Source: Methylococcaceae bacterium UBA7658
Lineage (GTDB): Bacteria > Pseudomonadota > Gammaproteobacteria > Methylococcales > Methylomonadaceae
NCBI GenBank assembly: GCA_002483425.1
Contig: DLHW01000067.1
Span: 26,253 to 73,767 of the forward strand
Direction of reading: 5' to 3'
Length of the DNA stretch: 47,515 nucleotides
In this document: in pieces, positions 34,958 through 44,266 of the stretch
Layout of the letters: each line of letters starts with the position of its first letter
How positions within the stretch are numbered: the stretch's first letter is position 1
Program-made: the position numbers and the translations under genes
The notes under the pieces: generated by a model
What the model was told of the DNA's origin: nothing
Database searches by the model: none
What the model saw: the letters and a program-made list of their open reading frames with translations, nothing else

Positions 34958-36340
34958 CTAGTTTGCAAACCATTTCAACTTACCGTGTAAACTCACGACC
35001 GTACCGATAATAATAATCGTCGGTGGTTTAATATTTTGAGCGTTGATTAAAGCCGGTAAGGTTTCTAGTGTGCCGGTAATGACTTTTTGGTTTTCCGTGG
35101 TGCCCTGCTGTACTAGGGCCACAGGGAGTTCTTTCGGGCTGCCGTGCACAATCAAAGCGTGGCAGATTTGTTCAAGTCCCAACAAGCCCATGTAAATCAC
35201 CACTGTCTGGTTAGGCAAAGCCAGTTGCTTCCAGTTCAGGTTGACGGAGTCGTTCTTTAGGTGACCGGTGACAAACACACAAGATTGAGCATGTTCGCGG
35301 TGCGTCAGCGGTATACCTGCGTAACTGGCGCAACCGGATGCGGCGGTGATGCCGGGTACGACTTGAAAGGAGACGCCCTGCTCCAGTAAGGTTTCGATTT
35401 CTTCCCCGCCGCGGCCGAAGATGAAGGGGTCGCCGCCTTTGAGCCGCGCCACCCGTTTTCCGGATAAAGCCAAATCCGCCAATAATTGATTGATAGAGAC
35501 TTGCGGTAGGGCATGGTTTCGCCGCTGTTTTCCGACGTAGATTTTTTCGGCGTCGCGCCGCGCCAGGTCGAGAATTTCGGGAGAAACTAAACGGTCGTAA
35601 ACCACGACATCGGCTTGCTGGAGCAAACGCAACGCTCTGAATGTCAGCAAATCAGGCGCGCCGGGTCCGGCGCCGATTAGATAGACTTCAGCGCTTGGCG
35701 TTGCGCCGCAAAAGCCGGTTAATGTTTGATCGAGCAGAACCCCGGCTTGGTGTTCGTTACCAATTAAAACTTGTTCGGCGATATTGCCTTGGAAGACATG
35801 TTCCCAGAAAATGCGGCGTTGCGGCGCTATTTTAATGTGTTGCTTAACCTTATCTCTAAACTTCTCAGCTAATGCTGCCAGCTTGCCGTACGCGGGTGGA
35901 ATAACCGTTTCAATTTTGGCTCGAAGCAGCCGTGCTAAAACCGGTGCGGAACCGCCGGAGGATATAGCAATTACAATTGGAGAACGATCTACGATGGCGG
36001 GAAAGATAAAGCTGCTAAGGCTTGGGTTATCAACCACATTGACCGGAACTCCTTGTCCGTTAGCTGTCTCTGCGACCAGCTTATTGGTGGTTTCATCATC
36101 GGTTGCGGAAACAATCAGTTTGTATTGCCGCAGGTCGCCGGGAGTAAAAACCGTTTCGTTGATTTTCAGCGCATGCGTTTCCTGTAGCCGCATAACTGCA
36201 CTGCCGATTTTTTCGGCAATGACTGTGATTTTAGCGCCGGCGCGCATTAATAGTTCTATCTTCCTGGCGGCAATTTCGCCGGCGCCGATAACAAGACAAT
36301 CTTGTCCTTTCAGGTTATAAAAAATCGGAAAATAATCCAC
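34958..36340 (-). CDS. cysG: Siroheme synthase
   Basis: This 460-residue trifunctional enzyme makes siroheme from uroporphyrinogen III. The N-terminal part (FPIFYNLKGQDCLVIGAG) is the NAD-dependent precorrin-2 dehydrogenase and ferrochelatase. The C-terminal part, from about residue 213 (VYLIGAGPGAPDLLTFRA, KGGDPFIFGRGGEE), is the SAM-dependent methyltransferase. I chose the GTG at 36340 over an upstream TTG at 36385 because family members start at (M/V)DYFPIF, the 460-residue length matches E. coli CysG, and the TTG lies upstream of a consensus -10. Confidence 0.93.
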   Translation of the reverse strand: MDYFPIFYNLKGQDCLVIGAGEIAARKIELLMRAGAKITVIAEKIGSAVMRLQETHALKINETVFTPGDLRQYKLIVSATDDETTNKLVAETANGQGVPVNVVDNPSLSSFIFPAIVDRSPIVIAISSGGSAPVLARLLRAKIETVIPPAYGKLAALAEKFRDKVKQHIKIAPQRRIFWEHVFQGNIAEQVLIGNEHQAGVLLDQTLTGFCGATPSAEVYLIGAGPGAPDLLTFRALRLLQQADVVVYDRLVSPEILDLARRDAEKIYVGKQRRNHALPQVSINQLLADLALSGKRVARLKGGDPFIFGRGGEEIETLLEQGVSFQVVPGITAASGCASYAGIPLTHREHAQSCVFVTGHLKNDSVNLNWKQLALPNQTVVIYMGLLGLEQICHALIVHGSPKELPVALVQQGTTENQKVITGTLETLPALINAQNIKPPTIIIIGTVVSLHGKLKWFAN

Positions 36341-36373
36341 TGCAGTTCGGTTCGCCGGTTGTTGAGTGAATGA

Positions 36374-36379
36374 TATTAT
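36374..36379 (-). promoter_or_regulatory. cysG promoter -10
   Basis: The minus strand reads TATAAT here, 33 bp before the chosen GTG, giving a leader of roughly 26 nt. The -35 is weak (TCTGTC). It sits in the divergent gap with the TusA-like gene. Confidence 0.45.
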
Positions 36380-36411
36380 ATGCAATCTAATACCAGAGAC
36401 AGAAATTAGTC

Positions 36412-36657
36412 ATGTCAGAGATAACGATTTCAGAATTTACCCTGGAAGTAGACGCCAGCGGTTTGCATTGCCCGTTGCCGTTATTGCGTTTAAAGAAAGC
36501 CTTGATGGAAGTGGAGAGCGGGGATATCGTAAAAATCATCGCCACCGATCCCGCCGCCCATTTGGACATCGGCGTTTATGCCGATCAAACGGGGCACCAA
36601 CTGCTGAAACTGACCAGGCAGGAAAATGTGCAGATTTTTTATATTAGAAAACTGTAA
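36412..36657 (+). CDS. TusA-family sulfurtransferase
   Basis: This 81-residue protein has the TusA/SirA fold with the active Cys20 in LHCPLPLLRLKKAL (CPxP motif), followed by VKIIATDPAAHLDIGVYADQTGH. Family members pass sulfur as a persulfide for tRNA thiolation, molybdenum cofactor or sulfur oxidation. Gene is divergent from cysG, an arrangement that suggests, but does not prove, a link to sulfite metabolism. Ribosome site is weak. Confidence 0.88.
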   Translation: MSEITISEFTLEVDASGLHCPLPLLRLKKALMEVESGDIVKIIATDPAAHLDIGVYADQTGHQLLKLTRQENVQIFYIRKL

Positions 36658-36708
36658 TTATCATTATTTCACTGCATACGCTTAAGTAAAATATTTAAAC
36701 ACGCCGTA

Positions 36709-37614
36709 TTAGGCAGGTTCGATAGCGTAATACGTTAACAAGCTATGTTTCCCGCCGGGTGGAATTTGGATAAGGTCGAAAGCAATATTACCGGTTTCCA
36801 CACAGACGAAATGTTTGTAATCTTGATTACCTAAGTCGGCCATTTTTTTCGACGATTTTTCCCACGGGTTCCAAACCACGCCGGTTTTACAGTGTTGCGA
36901 AACGATTTCAATCCGGCGGTTTAGCAGGGGGTCTTCCAATACGACACGGTTGTCCACATCTTCGTAAATTCGATCGACTTCTTCGGAGATCGTTACGGCG
37001 CCGGTTTGCGTTTTTTGTTTACCTTGATCCAGTTTGTCGAAGTAACGGCAATTTTCCAGCCCGAAAATCCGTACACGGCGAATGTCGCCAACACGGAAAT
37101 AGGTGTGAAACGCCTGCGTAATCGAAAACGCTTTATCGCCAGTATTTTGAGTAGTCAGTTGTAAATGTAAACGTTGTCCTATCGTAAATTCCAATGTCAG
37201 TAAAAACGGAAATGTCCAAGTCGTTTCTTGCTTATGGTGTTGAGTAAATTGCAATACTATTCGAGTTTCGGTTTCATTCGACGCGGTGTCGGCAACGGAC
37301 CATAGATGATTGCGCGCAAATCCGTGATTAGGCCGTTGCAACCCTTTAGGGTCGGGTCCGAACCAAGGCCAGCAGACCGGAATGCCGCCGCGGATGGCTT
37401 TGCCGTCTTCATAGAACGATTTTTTACTGAGAAATAAGCTATCGATAGGTTGAACCGTCGGCTTAAATGACAGGATTTGTCCGCCATGAAGACAAATCGT
37501 TGCTTCTGCGCTTTGATTTCGAATTGAAATAAAAGGTAAACCGCCCGCGCCGTTAACAAATTCAATCTGTCCGGGAATGCCGAAGCTTGAATTCAATGAG
37601 TCTGTTATAGCCAT
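36709..37614 (-). CDS. Glucose-6-phosphate 1-epimerase-like (YeaD family)
   Basis: This 301-residue galactose-mutarotase-fold enzyme should interconvert the anomers of glucose 6-phosphate or similar sugars. Conserved residues are H97 and R101 in RPNHGFARNHLW, H170 in AFHTYFRVGD and E273 in FVCVETGN. The length and motifs match the D-hexose-6-phosphate mutarotase subgroup better than galactose mutarotase. It converges with the TusA-like gene. A 185-bp gap separates it from the CPBP gene. Confidence 0.87.
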   Translation of the reverse strand: MAITDSLNSSFGIPGQIEFVNGAGGLPFISIRNQSAEATICLHGGQILSFKPTVQPIDSLFLSKKSFYEDGKAIRGGIPVCWPWFGPDPKGLQRPNHGFARNHLWSVADTASNETETRIVLQFTQHHKQETTWTFPFLLTLEFTIGQRLHLQLTTQNTGDKAFSITQAFHTYFRVGDIRRVRIFGLENCRYFDKLDQGKQKTQTGAVTISEEVDRIYEDVDNRVVLEDPLLNRRIEIVSQHCKTGVVWNPWEKSSKKMADLGNQDYKHFVCVETGNIAFDLIQIPPGGKHSLLTYYAIEPA

Positions 37615-37799
37615 TCGTAATGATCTGAGTATGTTGAAGTATGTAATTTACAAATTGTTTAGGGCTTGATTGAAAATGTTAAGTTCAATTTCCAAGCCGG
37701 TAAATACCGGCTGAGGCCTGATAGCAGGCTCTGCCTCAATCACTCTATGTTCTCTCGCAATCGACTTTGCCTATAACGTCCGGCGAAACTTTATAAATA

Positions 37800-38399
37800 T
37801 TAAATTTTTTTTATCTGGTTCAACCGGTAAATACGCATGATGGCCAGGAAAGCCAGAAAATCGTAGAACCCGTGAATAACGATGGGAATCAATAGATTTC
37901 GCTCGCCCCCGTAATCCAGCGCCAAGCCGAGGTATATGCCTACCAGTGCCGCGAGCACGGTATATAACGGGGTAATGGCATGCACCAAACCGAAAATCAG
38001 ATTGCTTCCGATTAAGCCTGCATTAGCACCCCAAGCCGATTCCAGCCAAGGTTGCAGCACACCTCGAAATAAAACTTCCTCGGAAACGCCGGCAATGGCA
38101 GCGAGGATAAATAAATCCGCCCAATTGCAACGCTGTAAGCCGGGAGCTAGGGTTTGCAATAATAATTGCCGGATGGCGACGACGGATTCCGCCGATAATT
38201 GTTGAAGTGTGAGGAATAATAGAAACAAAGGCGCAGTTCCAAGCACACCGGAAACAATAGCCGCGCCCGAAAATTGGAGGCTGGCAAACGGATTTATTCC
38301 GGCTATCCAGCCCAGCACAACCGCAACAACGATTAGCGCGGATTCGAACAGGCAAGCGCTTTTAAAAAAGCGGCCGGGATCAAACGGTGACGGTTTCAT
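37800..38399 (-). CDS. CPBP-family intramembrane protease
   Basis: This 199-residue polytopic protein has the CPBP (CAAX protease and bacteriocin-processing) signature EExxxR as E107, E108, R112 (SEEVLFRGVLQ) and FxxxH ending at H140 (IFGLVH), plus a late HGFYDF. The start was placed at 38399, 5 bp after the dcd stop, because the longer frame only overlaps dcd. Substrate unknown; members can process signals or lipid-linked peptides. It probably shares an mRNA with dcd. Confidence 0.85.
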   Translation of the reverse strand: MKPSPFDPGRFFKSACLFESALIVVAVVLGWIAGINPFASLQFSGAAIVSGVLGTAPLFLLFLTLQQLSAESVVAIRQLLLQTLAPGLQRCNWADLFILAAIAGVSEEVLFRGVLQPWLESAWGANAGLIGSNLIFGLVHAITPLYTVLAALVGIYLGLALDYGGERNLLIPIVIHGFYDFLAFLAIMRIYRLNQIKKI

Positions 38400-38404
38400 T
38401 CGGT

Positions 38405-38971
38405 TTATGCTTTCGGTAAAGTGACGCCGGTCTGACCCTGATATTTGCCGCCGCGGTCTTTGTAGGACGTTTCGCACACTTCGTCGCTGCCGAAAAACAG
38501 CATTTGCGCGACACCCTCGTTAGCGTAGATTTTGGCCGGCAGGTTGGTCGTGTTGGAAAACTCCAGAGTGACATGACCTTCCCATTCCGGTTCCAGGGGG
38601 GTGACGTTCACGATAATACCGCAACGGGCGTAGGTCGATTTGCCCAGACAGACAGTCAAGACATCGCGCGGAATACGGAAATACTCGATCGTCCGGGCCA
38701 AGGCGAACGAATTAGGCGGAATAATACAAACGTCAGCTTTGACATCGACAAAACTGTTGGGATCGAAGTTTTTCGGGTCGACAATCGCTGAATTTATGTT
38801 GGTAAAAATCTTGAATTCATCCGAACAACGCACATCGTAACCGTAGCTAGACGTGCCGAAAGAAATAACACGAGCATTGCCGGAATCCCTTATTTGACCC
38901 GGCTCAAACGGTTCGATCATGCCGTATTGTTGCGCCATCCGGCGTATCCACTTGTCTGCTTTTATACTCAT
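38405..38971 (-). CDS. dcd: dCTP deaminase
   Basis: This 188-residue homotrimeric enzyme converts dCTP to dUTP, supplying dTTP synthesis. Family signatures are present: GKSTYARCGI (K111, S112, R116) and GHVTLEFSNTTNLPAKIY with catalytic E137. Full length and collinear with E. coli Dcd. It probably heads a two-gene unit with the CPBP protease. The ribosome site is weak. Confidence 0.96.
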   Translation of the reverse strand: MSIKADKWIRRMAQQYGMIEPFEPGQIRDSGNARVISFGTSSYGYDVRCSDEFKIFTNINSAIVDPKNFDPNSFVDVKADVCIIPPNSFALARTIEYFRIPRDVLTVCLGKSTYARCGIIVNVTPLEPEWEGHVTLEFSNTTNLPAKIYANEGVAQMLFFGSDEVCETSYKDRGGKYQGQTGVTLPKA

Positions 38972-39301
38972 CGGTATTTATATCCGGTTAAAGGGTTTAT
39001 TTTTCATCTTAAGGAATCTCGGGATTAGTTGAGAAATTTCTAAACAAGTTGATTTCGCTCATTATCTGATGGCCACACGTGTTTTTAGGGTACGTCACGA
39101 GCGAAATCAACTGTTACCGTTCGTTTTTATGCCCTTTGGCTGTTGAGCTTGACGAAGGACTTAATCGGAAATTCCTAACGGGTGTAGAGATTGAGTGGTG
39201 TATAGTAAATGAAAATCGCTATAAAAGGGTATACAAGAAGAATTCTAATCTTTTTTCAAAGCGCCAAGTCAACTGGTCTCATTGAGCGTAGATATTCACG
39301 A
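38972..39301. other. Intergenic region upstream of dcd and the sigma remnant
   Basis: This 330-bp gap lies between the divergent dcd gene and the decayed sigma gene. It contains the 14-bp inverted repeat at 39047-39112. No further gene or RNA is recognised. Confidence 0.5.
39047..39112. repeat. Perfect 14-bp inverted repeat
   Basis: AGTTGATTTCGCTC (39047-39060) and its exact complement GAGCGAAATCAACT (39099-39112) flank a 38-nt centre that contains the palindrome ACACGTGT. It could be the ends of a tiny element, a binding site or a hairpin. It is about 75-140 bp upstream of dcd. Confidence 0.7.
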
Positions 39302-39770
39302 ATGCCTCCATCAACTAATCAAAGTAACGAAGCGGCTGAGATCATTGAAAGGATTTATCGTAGCCATTCGCGTCAAGTTTTTTCCCTCTGGTCAATGTGT
39401 TGAGCGATTTCGGTCTGCCGGGGAAGCTTTACACGAGGCGTTTAAGGCGGTCTTGAAACAGTGGTTCGATGCGGGCGTACCCGGTAATCCCCGTGTTTGG
39501 CTGGTGTCTGATGGGCGTTATAAAGGGATCGATAATAGCCGCCTACGGCACCGATTTGAAGTCTTACCGGACGATATTGAAGATCAACTGAATTTAGAAC
39601 CGATCTATGATTTCGAAGATAAAAACATCGAAGATAACAGGTTGCGGTTAATATTCACCTGCTGCCATCCAATCTTACCGCAGGGTGCGCAAATCGCCTT
39701 GACCCTGCGCGAGGTGTGCGGCTTAACCACCGAAGCCATCGCCAGCGCCTTTTTGGTTTCTACACCGTGG
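39302..39770 (+). pseudogene. ECF sigma factor remnant (frameshifted, truncated)
   Basis: Pieces of a sigma-70 ECF factor of the DUF6596-bearing type lie in different frames: IIERIYRSHSRQVF in one, VLSDFGL in another, and GEALHEAFKAVLKQWFDAGVPGNPRVWLVSDGRYKGID through LIFTCCHPILPQGAQIALTLREVCGLTTEAIASAFLVSTP in a third. At least two frameshifts fall in 39380-39430. Homology stops at about 39766, before the DNA-binding region 4 and the C-terminal domain. The gene cannot make a working protein without recoding. It adjoins the giant beta-helix gene. Confidence 0.8.
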
Positions 39771-39850
39771 CAACGCGGCGGTAACTTTTCAATAAAATAA
39801 TATAAGCCAAATCTTACCAATCTGCGTTATGTGAATAGTCGCGTTAATTT

Positions 39851-42800
39851 TTATTCCCTATTAGGCAATAAGGATCGAATTAAACTTGTCAATAATACCG
39901 GCCAAAAAATCCAATGCGTTATTGTTACTAATAAGGTATAGCCTTTCAGCCATTCCGACTTGGGTTCAATATAGGGGATAAGGTCGATATTCAATATGGG
40001 GACATGGTATCGGAGCACAAGTCCTGTAATGGTTTCAAGCTTGTTGACGTTATTTAAGTCAATTTTGGATAGCGCCGTTGCTAAAACTTCTTTTTGATTG
40101 TTATCCAAATCAACGTTCATAAAGTCTTTCTTTAGAGTGGCTTCATGAAAGCTATAGTTTGTATTCAGTTCAAAGTTTTTTGGGAAAATTTGCCAAAACC
40201 AAACACAAGAAAATACTAGCCATAACACCATCATAGCAATGAGTTGTCTTACTTGAGTGCCGTAACCGATAAATGCGTGTAGAAAGTTTTTTAAGGTATA
40301 AAGCCCGCTTTTTTCTAGCGACCGGTCGGTGTCGTGCATTGAACGGCGGATCTGATCGGCTGTTTCTTGATAACCGTTGTTTCTGAGATATTTTTCAATT
40401 GAATAATAATTAGACCGGTTAAACGCGTTTGCTCTAAGCAGGAATTGTGAAAAATCGAAGCGATGATTGCGTTTAGCATTGTCGTCTGACCAGCGTTTGA
40501 CCTGTAAATTCATTAAATCCATTAGTGCCGGTATGGAGTTGACAATCTCCAAATGTCCAATGCTGGTATTGGCGAGCGAAAGGCTTGACGGGGGTTTGTC
40601 GGCTGTTTCCGGCAGGAACAATTTATTGAAAGAAACGATTCGCATAAAATCGCGGAACGCGCATTCATGGGCCGTAAGACCGGTAAAGAACTTAATTAAA
40701 TGAATGTTTCGAAAGGTACCGTGAGTTTTAACAGTGAGCGATATATAAATGCGGAGTAGCCGGATAACAAGCCAAAAGCAAAGTGCAGTTAAGACAAACG
40801 CCGATGGATCGTAAGGGTCTAAACCGAACGATTCGTAGCCCATAGGTAAAAGGTTATAACCGAAAGAGGAAACTCCAATGCCCGCTAGGATAAAACAAAA
40901 CGTAAAAGCCCATCCGGCTAAATTGTTTCTGACTGCTGGGCTGGTTATTTGCAGTTCCAAGGGCATATTGCACCCACCGGTATCCGGCAGGCAGTTACCG
41001 CTAATCCGCAAATGGTCGATTTCGGCGCCATCGAACAATATTTTGCCTTTAACGTTCCGCGCGGGCGAAAAATGACTTTTATCGCAAAATATAAAGCTGG
41101 CTTGAATTTTTGCGCTGACGGCGTCGAGAGATTTTTTTCCGCTAATTTCCAAGCCGCTAAATTCGATATTATTATGCGCTTTTAAATGCCGCATTTTAAC
41201 TTGAGCGCATTTTGCTTTAATTATGGGTTTGGCTTCTATTTGAAAAAGAGCACACGTGGTTCGGCCGAAGATTTCCGCGCCTGTTAAGTCGATCAGTCCG
41301 TTGCTATCGTTTTTGCAGGTCGAGTTATCTCCAACCTGGATGCCATGTAAATCGACATTTCCTTTGACGGTAGCTCCAGAGAGACTTATTGAGTTATTTA
41401 TTTTACAAAATACGCCTTTTCCTATCGGTTTTAATTCTCCATCTCCGGAGATATCTTTTTCAAAAAATTGCCTCACTTTCTCGATCGAATCCCAACCTAG
41501 AAAAAGATGTCCGTCTAGGCTGGAATGATCGAACACTAAATTGCCGCTTTCTTCGGTGATTTTAGTGTTTTGCTTATTAAAACCTATTTCCGTTCCTCTG
41601 AGACTGGTATTGCCTTGAACCCGGCAACCGTTAGCATTAATGGTTGAGGCAATTGTGGGTTGTAGCCGGTACGTATTCGAATTGATATCGTCTAATACAC
41701 GCCCTGAAGTGATACTTAGATTTTGGAAAACTTCAGTCTCGCTTAAGTCTATATTTCCGATGACTTCGATAGCTTCAAACTTCAACCAGCCAATTTTGCT
41801 AAGAATTAAATTGATGCCGCCAGAAATCGATAATGTTTTACTATGCGATTGTAATACGCATCCTGAGTGAATTTTTGCGTTCCAAGCCATTAAATCTCCT
41901 TTTATCTCAATATCACTTGCATTAAACGAATTAATATCGCTAGATTGGATGAGTAAATGCCAGTTGATAAATGTTTTATTGAGATAAAGACTTCCCTGAA
42001 TAAAAGAGTTTTGAAAATTTAGGTTACGGAAAAATTTAGAGTCCGAAATTTGGCTCTCACCTGCTATGCTGACGTAAGGCGCTTCAATCCCATAAAAAAA
42101 GAAACTATTTTTAGCAAAAAATGACCCTTGTATTTTACATCGCTCAAGTCTCAATTCAGCCATGAGCAACGTGTCGTTTAGATTACAGCATCCGTCGATT
42201 CGTGCATCATTTATCGTAAGCGCGGGTTTGATATCTTCGTGGTTTGTATAAACGTGAGGATCAATAAAAACACTGCCTGACAAGTCGATGAAGCTTTTAA
42301 TCTCGATATCGTTCAGGTTAAGCGGGCTTAGAAAGAAAAAATTTTTTAAAACCAACTCATCTTCAAACTGGAGTCCGTGTAAGTCGATAGGTTCCGATTT
42401 TCTTGGTGCTGAGGGTAGGACGAGTCTTGGCGCTAAAGGCGGTTGATTGGTTTTGCCAGCAAAATCACGAAGTTCTTTATTAAATTCGTTTGCATAACTG
42501 ACTTTGGAAAGCCTGGCCGATTCCCATTTTGTTATTAACAACTCGCCGTTTTTTTCATCCGAGAAAAGTCCTTGATAGGGAAAATCGGCGATCAATTCTT
42601 TTGTGTTATCTATGCGCTTTACGATGCTGAAATTAAAAGCGGGTGCGATTGTCCTGCTATTATCAATGGGTATATCAGTAAAAATAGGCTGGTCTTTCTC
42701 CATGGCTACTATAGAACTTTGTTTCGTAATCTTATTAAGATCAACAGTAAAAATACTATTGTATAAATTAACGTAACATTGGACTGTCGCATCGATTTGC

Positions 42801-44113
42801 CATGCTTTTTCTCTAATTACCTTTGGTCTTGGTTGTTGGCAAATATTTTCGATTTCCGCTAAGGTGAGTTCATCATAATTCAGATATTCAGTGATTGCTT
42901 TTTCCGCATTCCGAGCACTACTCGGACTATTTAAGGCATTCAGATCGCTAGCTTGAGTGAGAATGTTGAAGGGGCCATAAGAATGAATAAAGCAACAGTA
43001 GAACCGGGTGAAATCGAGGATATTGGCATCGTTAATTTCAAATTCTTCTTGCCGAATGGCTTCATTAATTGGACTACCGCTTCCATGTAACAGATAAAAT
43101 CTGTTCTTATTCCCTTTGAGGATGTAAATTCCGAATCCGGTATCTAAGGGTTCGATTGAAACCTCCGCTTCGTCGATGATATCGAAATCCAGCCTCAATA
43201 AGCTCGCAGTTGGAAAAAAACCCAGGTTATCTTTAAACCAGATGCGTTTAAGTTGCCGGTTAGCATAGCTGGCGCCGGTTGATTTTATGTCTGGGAAAAT
43301 ATTTTTAAAGAGCCGAGCCAACGGGCTGAACTCGGCTTCTTCGAGCAATTTCCAGCCGGCTTCCAGATTGAAGGGTTCTGTTGTTCCGTTAGGCTTGTCT
43401 TCACGAAAGTCGCCGAGCGCATCTTTAATCACAGGTAAATAGCGGGCAATGACTTTCTTGTTTAATACGATGACATCGCCATTCGGCCAAAGTGAAAGCA
43501 TGAGTTCATAGAGTGTATCGCCTTGAATTGCAGTCAGTGTTATCTCGAAATGACCGCTTTGTTCGTAGGGTTCTAGCGTGATGGGTTTTAAGAGATTTTC
43601 ATAGTATTTGCTTTCATCGTCATTTAAGGTAAACCGCCAACGGATTTGCTTAAGGTCTTCGCACAGCATAAATCTCCCTTTCGGATCTTGCTGGTGCGCG
43701 AAAAAGAAATATAAATAGTTTTTGAGGAGAATGTCGCGCCCAACATTTTGCTGATGAGCGGGTGCAAAAGTTAACGGGCATTTTTTGTTGGCTTCAAAAA
43801 GTGTTGTTCGTTTCCCATCAAGTTGAAAGTGCGCACTGCTATCGGTATTAATCAAATAGTATTGCGGGATGGGGTAAAAATCGCCGGGTATTCCTTCATA
43901 AAGGGAAAATCCTGGGTAAAAAAGCAAGTCAATTTTGCAAACCCTTTTGTAATCGTTGGCGTCGAGCTTGTATTTTTCTTTTACAAATACTACGAACTTG
44001 ACCATGTCTTGAGGACTGAGTATTTCCCAATCGCTATTTTTAGTTATCCACTGGTCATCGTCGAGATTTTTTTGATTATCGTTATTCCGGCGATAATAGG
44101 TCCAGTAGGGCAT
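39851..44113 (-). CDS. Giant unrecognised protein: N-domain, beta-helix, TM segments
   Basis: This 1420-residue protein matches no family I know. Residues about 1-570 are a soluble, mixed region rich in aromatic residues. Residues about 576-1060 show roughly 20-25-residue repeats of the form 'LSGATVKGNVDLHGIQVG' and 'IDLTGAEIFGRTTCALF', the pattern of a right-handed beta-helix or pentapeptide-like solenoid. Then come two TM segments (about 1065-1085, 1100-1125), another repeat-like stretch (SLANTSIGHLEIVNSIP), a charged helical section and two C-terminal TM segments (about 1286-1310, 1389-1413). There is no signal peptide. The gene is AT-richer than its neighbours, suggesting acquisition. GAGGAG stands before the ATG. 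Confidence 0.75.
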   Translation of the reverse strand: MPYWTYYRRNNDNQKNLDDDQWITKNSDWEILSPQDMVKFVVFVKEKYKLDANDYKRVCKIDLLFYPGFSLYEGIPGDFYPIPQYYLINTDSSAHFQLDGKRTTLFEANKKCPLTFAPAHQQNVGRDILLKNYLYFFFAHQQDPKGRFMLCEDLKQIRWRFTLNDDESKYYENLLKPITLEPYEQSGHFEITLTAIQGDTLYELMLSLWPNGDVIVLNKKVIARYLPVIKDALGDFREDKPNGTTEPFNLEAGWKLLEEAEFSPLARLFKNIFPDIKSTGASYANRQLKRIWFKDNLGFFPTASLLRLDFDIIDEAEVSIEPLDTGFGIYILKGNKNRFYLLHGSGSPINEAIRQEEFEINDANILDFTRFYCCFIHSYGPFNILTQASDLNALNSPSSARNAEKAITEYLNYDELTLAEIENICQQPRPKVIREKAWQIDATVQCYVNLYNSIFTVDLNKITKQSSIVAMEKDQPIFTDIPIDNSRTIAPAFNFSIVKRIDNTKELIADFPYQGLFSDEKNGELLITKWESARLSKVSYANEFNKELRDFAGKTNQPPLAPRLVLPSAPRKSEPIDLHGLQFEDELVLKNFFFLSPLNLNDIEIKSFIDLSGSVFIDPHVYTNHEDIKPALTINDARIDGCCNLNDTLLMAELRLERCKIQGSFFAKNSFFFYGIEAPYVSIAGESQISDSKFFRNLNFQNSFIQGSLYLNKTFINWHLLIQSSDINSFNASDIEIKGDLMAWNAKIHSGCVLQSHSKTLSISGGINLILSKIGWLKFEAIEVIGNIDLSETEVFQNLSITSGRVLDDINSNTYRLQPTIASTINANGCRVQGNTSLRGTEIGFNKQNTKITEESGNLVFDHSSLDGHLFLGWDSIEKVRQFFEKDISGDGELKPIGKGVFCKINNSISLSGATVKGNVDLHGIQVGDNSTCKNDSNGLIDLTGAEIFGRTTCALFQIEAKPIIKAKCAQVKMRHLKAHNNIEFSGLEISGKKSLDAVSAKIQASFIFCDKSHFSPARNVKGKILFDGAEIDHLRISGNCLPDTGGCNMPLELQITSPAVRNNLAGWAFTFCFILAGIGVSSFGYNLLPMGYESFGLDPYDPSAFVLTALCFWLVIRLLRIYISLTVKTHGTFRNIHLIKFFTGLTAHECAFRDFMRIVSFNKLFLPETADKPPSSLSLANTSIGHLEIVNSIPALMDLMNLQVKRWSDDNAKRNHRFDFSQFLLRANAFNRSNYYSIEKYLRNNGYQETADQIRRSMHDTDRSLEKSGLYTLKNFLHAFIGYGTQVRQLIAMMVLWLVFSCVWFWQIFPKNFELNTNYSFHEATLKKDFMNVDLDNNQKEVLATALSKIDLNNVNKLETITGLVLRYHVPILNIDLIPYIEPKSEWLKGYTLLVTITHWIFWPVLLTSLIRSLLPNRE

Positions 44114-44266
44114 GGCGTCTCCTCTTTACGGATGAAACTGGTGCTTAAGATTGCGGTCAATAATTTTAGCGCTTGCTCTGGGCTCTATTAAGCTAATACA
44201 CTTGAGGAGTGCTGTAAAGTATTGATGCATTTATAAATTATGCAATTGGGTCAAATGCCGTAAAAA

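Noticed and set aside
36341..36385. Upstream TTG start adding 15 residues to siroheme synthase
   Set aside because: The TTG lies upstream of the likely -10, and family alignment begins at the GTG.
39282..39800. A 172-codon open frame that looks like an intact small sigma factor
   Set aside because: Its first 40 codons are out of frame with the family, whose true N-terminal piece lies in another frame; it is a remnant.
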